DNA of 64,000 bases from Gnetum montanum (Eukaryota; Streptophyta; Gnetopsida; Gnetales; Gnetaceae). The position numbers were made by a program, and so were the translations under genes. The notes under the pieces were generated by a model, which worked only from the letters and a program-made list of their open reading frames with translations, was not told the DNA's origin and did no database searches. The stretch lies in the NCBI GenBank assembly GCA_015680685.1, contig MNCI01022386.1:319787-383786 (forward strand). The letters run 5' to 3'. Positions 45,992-59,932 of this stretch are shown here, one piece after another (position 1 is the first letter of the stretch; the number at the start of each line of letters is the position of its first letter).

Positions 45992-46818
45992 TGATGAATG
46001 CCGAGGTACCCCTACACTCAACCATATGAATACGAGCATTTCATGCGCGATCCAGTCGAACTCCAAGGACTAAGATCTTACGTGCCTTAATGGAACACTT
46101 AAGGTTAATCAATCGCTATCTTCCCAAACTTACTTGTATTGTCACAGTTGTATGGTTAAGTAAGCTTGAGGTATATGATTTTTATAGTTTTTATCTTTTT
46201 AATGTCTTATGCAAATAGGGGAAGGTGAAGAGAACTAAGTGACTAACTTTCATTAACTATTCACTAACTACCTTCTAATTGTTCCTAACATCAGTATCCA
46301 TTCCCACTTGCCACACACATTTTGAACTAGTGCAACGTTGCTGGGATTACCAAACACTAATCGTTACTAGGTTACCAAGCACTACACACATGCTCGAAGC
46401 GGTCATACTAAGTGCACTTAACTAGGAGAGTTAATGATTGAGAGAGATTAATTAACTAGGAAAGCAATTAAACATTCAATAATAATTAATTACTATTTAG
46501 CTTGGTCCATATGCTGCAAGGTTTATCAAAAAGTTCATCTTTATTGTCGTACACAAATGTGTGCTCAGGTACAATTTGCTCGAATAAAGATCCGTTCACT
46601 TTAAGACTCCTACTGCGGGAAAATGGAAATTATTCTAACTCTAGAATGGTAAAACTACAAGAGTTTAGCTAAGGGTCTAAGTCTAAGTGCCTAGAACAAG
46701 GAAAGCCACCTCTTATTTATAGACATTGTGGTGGGCCGCGATATCGCATACGCGATATTGTGGGGGTAGACGCAATATCACGGATGCGATATCATGTATG
46801 TGATATCGTAGCTCATCA
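45992..46818 (-). repeat. B2 LTR
   Basis: This 827-bp LTR starts TGATGAATGCCGAGGTACCC and ends GTAGCTCATCA. TATA at about 46711-46721. The GATATC-rich block is at 46739-46810. Confidence 0.92.
46739..46810. repeat. GATATC palindrome block in B-family U3
   Basis: Exact GATATC at 46740, 46788 and 46802; near copies at 46754 and 46774. The B3 counterpart (56476-56557) has exact copies at 56476, 56490, 56524 and 56552 and near copies at 56510 and 56539. Most are flanked by C and G, as CGATATCG. The block is immediately upstream of the TATA box on the element strand. Confidence 0.85.
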
Positions 46819-48709
46819 TACCCTTATGACTGAATGAAAACTCATCCTCAAGTTCCTTACAAAATATTGGGAAGGTATGGGATTATTGACTTGAATGACA
46901 CTAATGGTGAATGGGATGACATGTGAACGGATCATCATTACAATACATGAAAATATTAGTGTTCATGATAACAAGAGTGAACACTATACACATTTGACAT
47001 CTAGCCTTATTTGGTAGCTGAGAGAGAAGAGAGAGAAAACAAGGAGATGTATTGCTGCTGATGCCAAAATTGCACCTTTCGTTGGTCATCCATAAGCGCG
47101 CCATTGATCTTGTTCCTTTCATGACTGCTGCAGCACTAGTCCATCCTAAGTGTTTTCTTCAACGCTAATCCATTGTCGTATGATTGCAATATGCACACAC
47201 AACACAATCACATATTAGCAAGGGTGAATAAATCATAATGTAGTTGATACCTTGCCTCGGTGTACAGTTCATTGGCTAGGTTGTGATATGGCTAATATGG
47301 ATTCTGGAGATATAATACTAGTGACTACCAAAGGTGTAAGGTGTAGAGGTTAGGAAAAAATTGAAAAAATTGGACCAGGGCCCCCATGACTAAGAGCGAA
47401 CCTCCAATGGTGATAGAACGGAAAAATATAAGGGATAAGAAAGATGGAGAAAAGGAAACAACGGTAACATCGATAAAAGGGATGTCAGAGGTGGAAACGA
47501 ACAAAATAAATGTTGATTGTGGAAATGTTTAAGGGAAAGATGTTAACTAATGCACCAAGTAGGAATGCTAGTGGGTCCTCCCCAAAGCAGGCTCATGCCC
47601 TTAATGCCATGACAGTCCCACATTCAACGAGTCTGTAGGCTCTGAAAATGCTATTTGGAAGAAAAAGTTAAAGTCTTAACCCTAAGAGTTTACCAAAAAA
47701 TAAAATAATGTATCAACCAAAATATAGACTATTGAGACAACTGGTAATGAGGTGGAAAATGGAGAAAGAATGATGAAGAGAAGAGAATGGAATGGAGTCC
47801 CAAGAACAAGGTGGTGTACAGGCCCTTGTGTATTTATGGTTAATGTGACTTAGTAGATCTCATTCCAAATTCAGCCTCAAAAAATCCACATTCAGTGACT
47901 TCGCATTAATACATTTGGCCATTCCATATCCACTTGAAGTAATCAAGAATGCTTCCACCAAAAAGTCACCACCATTTCGATGAAATGACAAAGGAAAAGG
48001 TAGGAAGCGAGAAAGGGCCTTAGTTAGAGGGAACATGTTTATTTAGTTCCATAACCAGTGTTTGCAGCCCATATGGTTATTTCATCTAAGGGGTGTGCTT
48101 TGAATTCCCACTATTTTGTGTTTTTTTTTATTTTATTTGTTCGTGAGAACCACACCATGCAAAGACTTATTATTTTTATTAGCTCAACTTCCCAATAATG
48201 GAGCAATGTCGGAATGGTAAGGAAAACCCAAGAAGAAAACATTCAAGCACCTAAGAGAATGGCTAGCACAAATGCATCAGATCCCCTTGAAGTCACACCC
48301 TTTTCAGACCTTGAGTCCTTCCTTAGTTTGAGAACTACTTAGTCACCAATTCATTGATAGTTCTATTATTAAGAAAGGGACTGTACCATTCCAAGCCAAG
48401 AGAAACCATAGGAATTCATGGATGCATGGATGACATGGAATCATTGCTTGTTATATCAAAATAACCATACCTTAGTATCAACATTATAACTTAAAGGTAA
48501 AAACCAAACATTGACAATCAATAGAATATAGTTCATACCACCATCAGGGGCACTTATTAGGTGATGAACCTAACAAAATAAACAAACACACAAAGAAATG
48601 AAAGAGTATAAACGATGTTGCAAAACAAAAACACGAAAAGTTAAAGAAATTTGTAAAACAAAAATGTGTAAAACAAAAACTTAGAAAAGGAACTAAGGGC
48701 CTTGATTGA

Positions 48710-49680
48710 TCAGTAGAGGTGGCCATCTCCTCCATGACTGAGTTGGAAGGGGGAGATTTGAAATAATGAGTGGGGTCGTCCCTTCTCCAAGGTATTATGT
48801 GCATTGACCATTCTAGATTCATGGTAAGGTTTGGTCTGTTGCACATTGACTACTGATCTTTTATCGGAGTGCTTGTTTGAATTTTTTAGGGATTTCCAAC
48901 TTCTTCCAATTGATGTTTTTAGGTTAATTTTTGGAAGTTGGCGACACTCCTTCTCCAGTGCATCTATGCTCTTGATATGAGCACAAGTTGTTCCCTCAGA
49001 TAGTTCCATGCACATTGGTGAGTTGCTCTCCTAATCAGCTATCAACCACTGGGTGTCTTCTTGTTGTGTGGTTGCTACATGTAGGCACTTTTGTATGTTA
49101 ATTTCTTGTGCACACCAGTTGCATGCAGGCAATGCTGAACATTCCTGTACGCAATCACACCCTGTATCACTGTATGTGATGCATGGGACTTTCTTCTTCT
49201 CGATATTCCCTAAAGTGTTTTCCTGAGATATTTCCAGGAAAAGATCGTAGATTCCTAGGCGTGCATTTATGGTACTTAGCCATGCCATTCCCATTATTAT
49301 TGGGAAGTCCCCTTTATCATTGTTTACTTGAATCACTAGGAAATTAGCTGGGTATGACCACCCACACGCAGTGGTAATGATGTCCTCCACTAGTCCCAAG
49401 GGGACAGTGATGGACTGGTCGGCCAGCTCTAGTCAAATATTACTCTTCCTTAATGGAGGTAGGTTCCAGGCTTTGTACATCTCTTGTGATATTAAGTTTA
49501 CTCTAGAACCTAATTCTAGAAGAGCTTTACATGGTTTATTCCTAGCGACTTGGAGATGGATTAGAGGGCTTCTAGGGTTAGAGAATTTCTTGGGAAGGTG
49601 ACCCTCCTTAATCCAGTCAGTAACATTCATGTCTATCACTTGGGAAGCATTTGAGTGCTTAGAGGTGAAAGATGTTCATT
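48710..49680 (-). pseudogene. B2 protease fused to integrase tail by a deletion
   Basis: The protease reads KALLELGSRVNLISQEMYKA, then NLPPLRKSNI, VEDIITTACGWSYPANFLVI, QVNNDKGDFPIIMGMAWLST. After SIDALEKECRQLP the frame passes, near 48871, directly into VVNVQQTKPYHESR and FQISPFQLSHGGDGH, the end of the integrase frame in B3. About 2.8 kb present in B1 (27411 to about 30182) is absent, removing RT, RNase H and nearly all integrase. Confidence 0.83.
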
Positions 49681-49689
49681 AAGATGCAC

Positions 49690-50110
49690 TAGGTATTGCC
49701 CTGGAGATGCTTTATCTAGCTTGTTTGTATAACATATGTCTTTGACACAACAAGCCTATGAAGGATCACAAGATATTCTTTTGTAATGCATCCTTTTGGT
49801 CACATCCGTTATACCAATCTCAAGATGGAGATCTTGAAAAATTAACCTAGCATTAGTAGTACTTAACTAGGCTCTTCCCATGATAATAAGAGAATCCTCC
49901 TCTGTCTTATCATTTGATCTAAGAAACAAGAAATTAGCAAGATATGACCAACCTACAATAAAAGTGGTTATATTGCATACTTGTCCCATGGGATGTACAT
50001 ATGATTAGTTAGCCAACATTAGTCAAATGTTAGTATGCTCGAGAGGAGGAAGCCCCTAATAAAGGTACTACTAGAGTGAAAGGATATTGGCTTCTGAACT
50101 AGAGTTACAA
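49690..50110 (-). pseudogene. Element A protease region
   Basis: SLIIMGRA, stop, LSTTNAR aligns with the GDFPIIMGMAWLSTINAR block of the B family, and QDLHLEIGI with DLSLEIS. It is decayed by stops. It lies directly 5' of the matching B2 region in the same orientation, so two protease halves occur in tandem. Confidence 0.6.
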
Positions 50111-52644
50111 AAAGCTAGGTAATGATCTTTTTTAATAATATGAATCTCTACCATGGGATTGCCAGGATTTGGTCACTTTTTGGACAAACATTGCTCAACT
50201 ACCCATGCTACTATGATAGATATAGAGATGGTGACAACATCACCATCAAGTGCTATAATGCTATCCCCACTAGACATAGCCTAGGGACTTATCCCCAAAG
50301 TAGATACTATTGTCAAAGTATGATTAGGGATGTTCTTCAAGAAATCATAAGCTTGGGATTTCATTTTCCTTAAATGAATTTCCTCTCTACAAGGTTGAAA
50401 GGATAATATAGGTCTGATCCCGCAAGTCTCACATTTGTGTTTGCAGTAAAATTTCCTACTGTAGGACCTGAAACATCCCATTACAATCAAATTAACAGAT
50501 GTTTGGTAGTAGTTTCTAGATGCATGGATAGAAGTAGGATAAATAGCATAGAAATATTGTATGATTTGTCCTACCTTGATTGTGGTTGATTGGGTATCCC
50601 ACCTTGCATGGGACTAGGAAGTAGAAGCTATTGTTGTTGGGAAGCTTGGTTGGTAGGATTGCTAGGAATAGGTAGGTACTACTAAGGTATTATCATTGAA
50701 GTTTGATAGGTGCCTACTTGTGCACTATAGAAATAAGGATTAGGTGGTGGCATCATATATTTTTGCATTGGAGCATGAAGATTCCATTAATAAGCATCCC
50801 AAGGATTTTGAGATTGCTACTTGAGTAGAACCCCAAGGATTGGGAGTTTGCTATTGTTGGTACTATTGCATGGGCTATGGATAAGCACCACTAGGATAGT
50901 ATGCTAGCTAGGATATGAAGTCCTTGATAGTTGCATCTTGATGAATATAAGATTTAACATTACCCTAGATCACCCCCTCTCACTAATCATGTGAGCCATG
51001 GCTGGGCTAGCTAGGATATGAAGTCCTTGATAGTTGCATCTTGATGAATATAAGATTTAACATTACCCTAGATCATCCCCTCTCACTAATCATGTGAGCC
51101 ATGGCTGGGCAGCATTGAGAATCATGAGGGTCCACACAATATTTGTAGGGATCCTCATCATCCAAAGAGGAAGCCTCATTTGAATCATCTTGAATGGTTT
51201 GGAGTAAGAGATCTTTCCTTTACCCTTGCCATGATACCTTTTTCTTCATTCATTTGGTGCAATTGCTTTGGTTGCAGACTCAACCACTTTACCCTTAATG
51301 TCCATAAGAGTAGTGGTCATCTTCTTGTTCATGATGTCCTAGACTCAATCCACATAGTGGAACAAGTCCTTCAAGGTTTTATTTATTCTAATATGATCCT
51401 ATGCAAGAGCCTCAACTACGATATATGGTTTAGTAGTACCTTCAATATTTTTGACCTCCTACCTATGTAATGGATCACAATTATGCTTCTTGGTCGATTG
51501 CCACTTCTGCCATTCTTCCTCCATGCTAGCAATGTTGTTCAAGAGCACCTTGATTTGAGCAACATACTTTTATGCACTTGGCCCATTGTGTACATGTCCA
51601 TATGCTCTTTTGTCTCCTACTTGAGCCCCTTAATTATATGCATCAACTACTCTTTTTGGCTAAAATTGTGGTTTGGATAGTGGTGGGTACTTTTCATGTC
51701 TATCTCCATGGCAATTTCCAAAGGCTCGTAGGCTCTTTACCTCCATCTAAGCATCTCCTTCTAGATGTTTGAGATTCAGGCATAATTTTGAAATTTTGTA
51801 TAGAATACCTTGATCATATATGCCCATTTTTGGATTGATCGAGGAGCCAAAGACTTATACCAAGTTTCTACATGTTTAGTGAAGTTGTAGGGAAACAACC
51901 AAAACTTCTGCTAATCACTTACGATCCCTTGAAGATAGCAAGAATTTTCAAAGGCTTTCACATGAAGTTGGGAATCGTTACTACTATACCCTCTATAGGC
52001 TAGTACATAAATCATGTTAATTCATTTGATCCTATTATCCTAAACATGATCCCTTGGAATGTATACAACTTCAATCAATTCATGATAATCATCCTAATCA
52101 AACAAAGGGGAATCATCATTCTACTAGTAGGTCTAGAAAAATGCAGATTTTGGAACCTAGAAAAAAGATCTTTATGTTGAGCTACACTTGGTGTGAAGTT
52201 ACTTGACTAGGGACCTTGGTGACAGGTTAGCCCTTTTTCCTTATTATTTGATTTGGCCTCTTGCTCCCCATCTAAGTTGTTAAATGAAAAGCTATGGCCA
52301 GTTTCTTTTTCCACCATTTGATCCCAGAGATCTTGCATGTACACAAGATTATAATCATCAACCATAGATTGATGAGTCATGTATGCTTAGTGTTCATCCT
52401 CAAGCCCCATATTGATCAAGGCATTAATGAGATCATCAGGTGTAACAATAACTAGATCTCTTGTGAACTGACCATGAGCATCTCTCCACCTCCCTTGCTT
52501 ATCTTGATGATAAGACAACACTATTGGTAAAAGCATATTATCCTTTGAGTGTTCAAAAATAATGAAAGCCCTCCTCCATTTTGGTGCATCACTAGAGATC
52601 TTAGGTGGGCTCTTAACACTCTCTACCATTTCATTTGCATTCAC
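50111..52644 (-). pseudogene. Element A gag
   Basis: The probable start is 52644: MNANEMVESVKSPPK, then LPIVLSYHQDKQGRWRDAHG (52644-52387), which parallels the FILHQDEQLRWCDLEG segment of B gag. The capsid core lies at about 51900-51780: FPYNFTKHVETWYKSLAPRS and KFQNYA; EPLEIAM follows. A Cys-rich YCKHKCETCGIRP near 50440 may be a decayed zinc knuckle. A 109-bp direct duplication with little divergence lies near 50901-51110. Stops are frequent. Confidence 0.7.
50900..51113. repeat. Tandem duplication of about 105 bp in A gag
   Basis: TAGCTAGGATATGAAGTCCT occurs near 50905 and again near 51010. The sequence is nearly identical through CATGTGAGCCATGGCTGGGC. Near identity suggests a recent event compared with the age of the element. 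Confidence 0.85.
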
Positions 52645-52740
52645 AATAACCTACACACACAAACTTAAAACATACATTGAAATTAAATAAAAGTTAAAAT
52701 CATGAATGTACAAGTATTTTTGGACAATTCACCAATGTCC

Positions 52741-52758
52741 TCCCTAGCAACAATGCCA
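52741..52758 (-). other. Element A primer-binding site
   Basis: The - strand TGGCATTGTTGCTAGGGA starts one base inside the 5' LTR. Confidence 0.7.
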
Positions 52759-52759
52759 A

Positions 52760-54277
<1,518 letters not shown>

Positions 54278-55145
54278 GTAGAATTTGTATCAATTCCATT
54301 AGAAGCAATCCTACCAGACTCTTAATGGAATTTGTAATTACAATTGGAAGCAATCCTACCAAATTGCTACTCTATTAATGATGATGTTTTAATTTCAAAT
54401 TCAATGAAAGGATTACAACAAGTTCCTAATACTCTTGATGAATTTTTTTAGCATTTAAAAATGAAATTTAATATCAAAAAAATAAAAATCATGAATTGTG
54501 GCATACATAATAAGATATACAATTTTACTATAGGACTTAAACATATGAACATAAATTCCTCTTCAAAATATCTTAACCTAGAATGCTCTTGCAATTACAA
54601 ATGGAATAAGTGCATCACTTAAAGAGCTGCAAGTGGTATGAAAGCCTTATTTATTTTAAAAATAAAATATAAGAAAGAACCTATTCTAGCATGAGATATT
54701 TGAAAATAACTTTATTTTGCTATTGTTCCTCCTATTATTCTTTACGAGTGTGTTGTATGGGATCCTACTCTATTAAATTAATAGTGAAAACAAATAGAAG
54801 AAATTCAAATGCATTTTTTGCTCAATGAATTTAAAGAGAAGAGAGACACAATTCGATATTATGCTTCTTGAAGTAGAGATGATGTCGTTAGAGGTTGAAG
54901 CTATTTGTTAGTTTATAACCTACACATAATCTTTCTCCATCTTCATTGGATAAATACTTCAAAAAAGTGATGGAAAACATGGTAAAGGATGACTTCATGA
55001 GGGAGTTCTATGGCTTAATAAAGAGAATACCAAGAATGCATTCTTTATTATGCTCTTGGTCAAGTTTGCAAATCGATAAAACAAGCAGTATTTCAAAAAC
55101 TTTGGGAAACTATCGGAGGAATAAAACATTTCTATTTGAATAGTA
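54278..55145 (+). pseudogene. LINE copy 2, right part (RT palm end and thumb)
   Basis: LINE copy 2 resumes after element A. LLLY at about 54363 is followed by one extra base, then NDDV-like sequence, the YxDD box with a +1 frameshift. MKFNIKKIKIMNCG, IGLKHMNINSSSKYLNLE, ASGMKALF, LLYGILLY-like and LLEVEMMSLEVEAICLVY (thumb; SPLEVEA-type block) follow. The last open piece is 54946-55140. No poly(A) tail was placed. Confidence 0.75.
54281..54364. repeat. 47-bp direct repeat beside the right end of element A
   Basis: GAATTTGTA...GAAGCAATCCTACCA occurs at 54281 and 54328. The second copy belongs to the LINE; the first adjoins the LTR. Confidence 0.8.
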
Positions 55146-55721
55146 TCAAGGTAGTGTTAGAAATAGTGTGAATGTGTGTATCCAAATTCTCCATGATTAT
55201 TTCTCTTTCATGTGAAGTAAAGTAGGACATGGTGGTAGTCTTTAATTTTATGTTAATGTCCTCTTTTGATGTACAAGAAGCTATACATGTTGTTTTTTTT
55301 AAAAGAAAAGGATCATAGAAGGTTAGGTTGAGAGCTAAAGTGAAAAAAGGAAATAAAGAGGCTAAAAGCCTTCATGAGAGGCAAGAGGAAAGATCCTCCA
55401 CAAATGCATAAATAGGAGTAAATCCCTATCATTGTATATGCCAAAAAAATTAAAGTAAATGAATAAGCTCTCCCTTTCTTTTAATTTTGAGTGTGTTCAA
55501 GTTTTTGTGTGCTTGGTTGAAGCTCTTTTAGCTTCATCCCTTTTTTGTTTCTTGCATTCTTGCAAGCATGCTTCTCTAATTTTAAGGAGTGAATCCCACA
55601 TCATGGATTCTTCTCCCATTTTCTTTATATCATGAATTCTCAAGGATTCTCACATTTTCACATGTTTCTCTTATGAATGCTTTCATAATTTCAATTTCTT
55701 GCTAATTTCTTTTATAGTTTA
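55146..55721. other. LINE tail and spacer
   Basis: Traces of LINE C-terminal sequence extend to about 55400 (VYNLHIIF-type and later segments, all broken). The rest up to the B3 LTR is AT-rich and unrecognised. Confidence 0.4.
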
Positions 55722-56568
55722 TGATGAGCGGTGAGGTACTCCTACACCCACCCATATGAATACAAGCATTTACGCATCCAGTTGAACTCCAAGGACTAAG
55801 TGCTTATGCATTTACACAGAATAAGGATGGGTTATGCGATCGTTGTCTTCCCAAGCTTTCTTGTAAGGCACGATTGTATGGTTAAGTAAACTTGAGGTAT
55901 ATGATTTTTATGCTTTTTTATGTTTTATGTTCTTGGTGCTTAAAGGGAAGAAATGAAATAATTTAATAACTAATTTGATTTAACTAATTAACTATTCTTT
56001 AACCAGTCCTAACACCAGTATCCGTTCCCACTTTTCGGACACATCCTGAACCAGTGTAACACTACTGGGATTACCAAACGCTAGTTGTTACTAGGTTACC
56101 AAGTGTTTCATGTATGCTCGAAGTGGTTGTACTAAGTGTGCTTACTTGTTGAAAATTAATAAGTCTATAAAAACAACATCAAGTAACTAATGAAAGCGTT
56201 CAATAACTATAAATAACATTAAATGCACTAAATAAGCTATTCTAAATGTTGCAAGGTTTATCACAAAGTTCATCTTTATTTTCAGACATTAGGTGTGGTC
56301 AGGTACACAATGCTTGAATAAAGATCCGTTCACTTTATGACTCCTACTATGGGCACTTAGAAATAATTCTAACTTTGGAAAGGGAAAACTACAAGTGTTC
56401 GGGTAAGGGACCAAGAAAACTACTTTTGAAACCAAGTGCCTCAGTCTCTTATTTATACGCAACGAGACAGGTTCTGATATCGGGTGTCCGATATCGCTTG
56501 GCGGGCTCCAATATCGCAGACTCGATATCGAAGATGCAATATCGTGGTCCTGATATCATGGCTCATCA
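55722..56568 (-). repeat. B3 3' LTR
   Basis: This 847-bp LTR starts TGATGAGCGGTGAGGTACTC and ends ATGGCTCATCA. It has the clearest GATATC block (56476-56557). Confidence 0.93.
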
Positions 56569-56766
56569 TACCTCCATGACTAAATGAAAAATCATCCTCA
56601 AGTTCCTTACAAAATATTGGGAAGGTATGGGATTATTGACTGAACGACAATTTGACAGACTTAAGTGCCTGGTGAACAGATCGACAAACATATTACAGCA
56701 TTGGTGTTCATAACCATTGTGGTGAACACTGTACATAGATGATATCTAAACCCTCATTTGATAGTT

Positions 56767-56813
<47 letters not shown>

Positions 56814-58480
56814 AAATAAGGTGCATTACTGTCGATGTCGAAAATGTGTACATCGTTGTTCATCCATGGCCACATGATCAAGCTTGTTCCTTGCATAAAT
56901 GCTTTTTGCTCTAGTCCATTTTGAGTGCTCCCTCCTATTCTTGTCTATTGTTTGTGTGATCGCCATATGCATACACAACACAATCACGAATTAGCAAGGA
57001 TAGATAAGACATAATGTCATTGATACCTTGCCTTGATATGAAGCACTCTAGGTTGTGGGTATGGCAGATACTGGGTTAGACGTTTATAACTGATGACTAT
57101 CCAAGGTGTAGGGGTGAGAAAAAATTTGTGACAAGGCCTCCATGACTAAGAGCGAACCTCTGGTAGCAACAGGGTGGAAAGCTTAAAGAATAAGAAAGAT
57201 GAGAGAAATAACAACAGTGAATCCAATAAAACAAAAGCAAATATGGATGTCATTGATGGGGTGAACAAGAAATAGTTGATTGTAAGAAATGTTTCAGTGA
57301 AAGAGCTTAACAATTGCATCAAAAAGGAATGTCAGTGGGTCCTCCCCAAAGTAGGCTCATGCCCATTATGCCTTGACAAACCCACAAATCAAAGAGTCCG
57401 TAGGCTTTAGGAATGACATATGGAATAATGGTTAAGGACTTACCCATAGGAATTTATCAAAGAATAACAATGTGTCAACCAGGATATAGGCTAATTATAA
57501 AATCAGCAATGAGGTGGAATATGGAAAGCAATACAGAAAAAGAGAATGGAATGGAATGGAATCCTGAAATCAAGGTTGTGTAAAGTTCCATGTGTAGTAT
57601 ATGATCAAGGTGACTTAATAAAATTTGGCCCAAATCTAGATTAAAACTAACCACATCTAATGACCTCACATCAACACACTTGACCAATCCATCCTCCTGA
57701 AGCAACAAGAGTGCTTCCACAGAGCCGCCACCATTCCAACAAGAGAAAGATAGAGAAGCAAGAAGCAAAAAAGGGCCTTAGTTAGAGGGAACCTTTAAGC
57801 ATGGGTGACATGTCTTTCTAGTGCCATAACCAGTGCTTGTAGCCCATGTTACTTTATTATGTTTAAGGGATGTGCTTTGAATTCCCACCAGTTATATATA
57901 TATATATATTGAGCAAGAACCACATCATGTAAAGACTTGTTTAATTTAGTCAACTTCCTGATATTGGTTAATAGCAGAATGGAAGAAAACCTATGAAAAA
58001 CATCCAAGTACCCAAGAGAATAGCCAACACAAATGCGTCAAATCCCCTTGAAGTCAGACCCTTTCCATCCAATTGAATCTTTCCTCAGTTTGAAGAATAC
58101 TAAGCCACCAATTCATTAATAAGTTTACTTTGAAAAAGGGATAGTACATTTTTGAAACCAAGGGAGACCATGGAGTTAATGGATAAATGAATGACATGGA
58201 CTCATTGCCTGTTTTATCAAAAGAAACCATATCTTAGCATCAACATTGAAGGTCAAAGGCAAAGACCAAACATTAGCAATCAACACCACTATAATATAAT
58301 CCATCATCATGAGCACTTATTATACAATGAGTGAAAGTAATTAAAAAAAATGCAATAGAGACAAAAATAGTAAAAATGTTAATGATGGTGTAAAACAAAA
58401 AAAAGTAAAGATGAAGAATGTGTAAGACAAAAATATGTAAAACAAAAAAGACAAAAGAAACTGAGGCTTGGAATGACTAG
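56569..58480 (-). other. B3 conserved post-integrase region
   Basis: It matches the same region in B1 and B2. On the - strand it has a 97-codon open frame at 57768-57475 including SVEALLLLQEDGLVKCVDV and RSLDVVSFNLDLGQILLSHL. The block WWEFKAHPLNIIK with HGLQALVMALERHV is upstream at about 57890-57800. A (GA)n run at 56769-56813 is expanded relative to B1. Function unknown. Confidence 0.55.
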
Positions 58481-58482
58481 CA

Positions 58483-59830
58483 TCATCGGCCATCTCCCCC
58501 ACAGCTAAGTTGGAAGGAGGAGATCTGAAATAATGAGCAAGGTTGTCCATTAACAGAGGTAGTGTTAGCACTAACTCTTTTAGGCTCATGGAAAGGTTTG
58601 GTTTGCTGGATGTTGACCAATAATTTCTTATTCGGGCTTTTAGGTTTATAGATCATCATGGCCCTTGAAGGGAAATTTTCATGAATAATATAAGGTCCCT
58701 CCCACAACATTTCAAATTTAGTTTGTTATGGCATATGTGGGGGATTCCAATATAGAAGCTTATCTCCTAGTTGGTAATTGACTTTCCTAATCCTTAGATC
58801 ATGATGTTGTTTGTTAAAGGCCTTGTGCAGTTCATTGGATGATAGGGCAGCTAATCGATTTTCATCTAACAAGTTAAGGTTCATTAACCATTTATTTTTG
58901 TTCTAGATTGAGGTCAAGGTTGAGGTCACATGTTGTAGATAGTGTATGAAGCTCAGCCTAGATAGGAAGTGTTGGAAGTTTACCATACACTAACTCATAG
59001 GGAGAATAGCCGATAGGGAGTTTCCATGTGGAGTGGTATGCCCAAAGAGCATCATTCAATTTGGTGCTTTAGTCTTGTCTATATTTGCTTATGGTTCATG
59101 TCAATATTTTTGTGATCTCCCTATTGGTGACTTTGGCTTGGCCATTTGCTTGAGGATGATAGGGTGTAATTAGCTTATGCTGAACTCCTAAGCATTGCAT
59201 CAACTTTAAAAACGTCGCACCTATAAAATTTGCACCATTATTGAAAATAAGTGCACGAGGCATGCCAAACCTATTTACAATTTATTGTTCAAAAAATCGT
59301 GTAGTGGTAGATGATGTACAGTTAGCAATAGTGACTGCTTTTGCCCATTTTGTAAAATAGTCAACAACATCAATGATGTATGCTTTTCCATTGGACATTA
59401 GTGTAATAGGCCCCATAAAATCAATTCCCCATATGTCGAAGGGTTCTAAGGGTTGAATCCATTATTTTGGACCCTTCATTCTAGTAGTCATTCCCCCATC
59501 ACGTTGGCAATGCTCACAAGATTGGATAAAATGATGAGCATCTTGGAATAATGTAGGCCAATAATATCCTGCAAGCAGGATTTTAATGGATGTTCATCTT
59601 ATAGCGTAATGACCCCCACAAGGGCCCTCATGAGCATCTTGAAGAACTTGCAATTGATTTACATTGGGAACACACCATCGAACCAAGCCATCGGCACACA
59701 CCTTATAAAGGTGTCCGTTGATTTCCATGAAATATTTGGCTCGGTGAAGAAACTATTGTTTCTTTTTAACATCTAGCCCTTGTGGCGTTTCTTGTGTGAG
59801 AAGATAGGTAAGAATGCTACTATACTAATT
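58483..59830 (-). pseudogene. B3 integrase, catalytic residues lost
   Basis: Zinc-finger SCEHCQRDGG is intact. The core starts WGIDFMGPIT with the first Asp. The second Asp is Asn (FNNGANF). The catalytic Glu is Lys (NGQAKVTNREITK). The GPY/F module is at 58710-58640 (LWEGPYIIHENFPSRAMMIY) and the frame ends LSCGGDGR before 58483. Two of three catalytic residues are gone, plus stops. Confidence 0.87.
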
Positions 59831-59932
59831 TGTCTCTGTGGTTAATTGATTGTTTAATACACCTACAAAGAGGAGTTTATCAGGAAAGTAGTCAAAGATT
59901 GGATACTCGTCTTCTTTGTTGTCCCATCGTAA

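Larger units (their letters stand above)
45992..49680 (-). mobile_element. Element B2: deleted B-family copy nested in A
   Basis: Complete 3' LTR (45992-46818), post-integrase region, a fused end-of-integrase/start-of-pol piece and a protease region. The 5' LTR, gag and most of pol are missing. Similarity to B1 and B3 is lost near 49670-49690, where A's own protease sequence takes over. Without a second LTR no target duplication can be tested. Confidence 0.82.
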
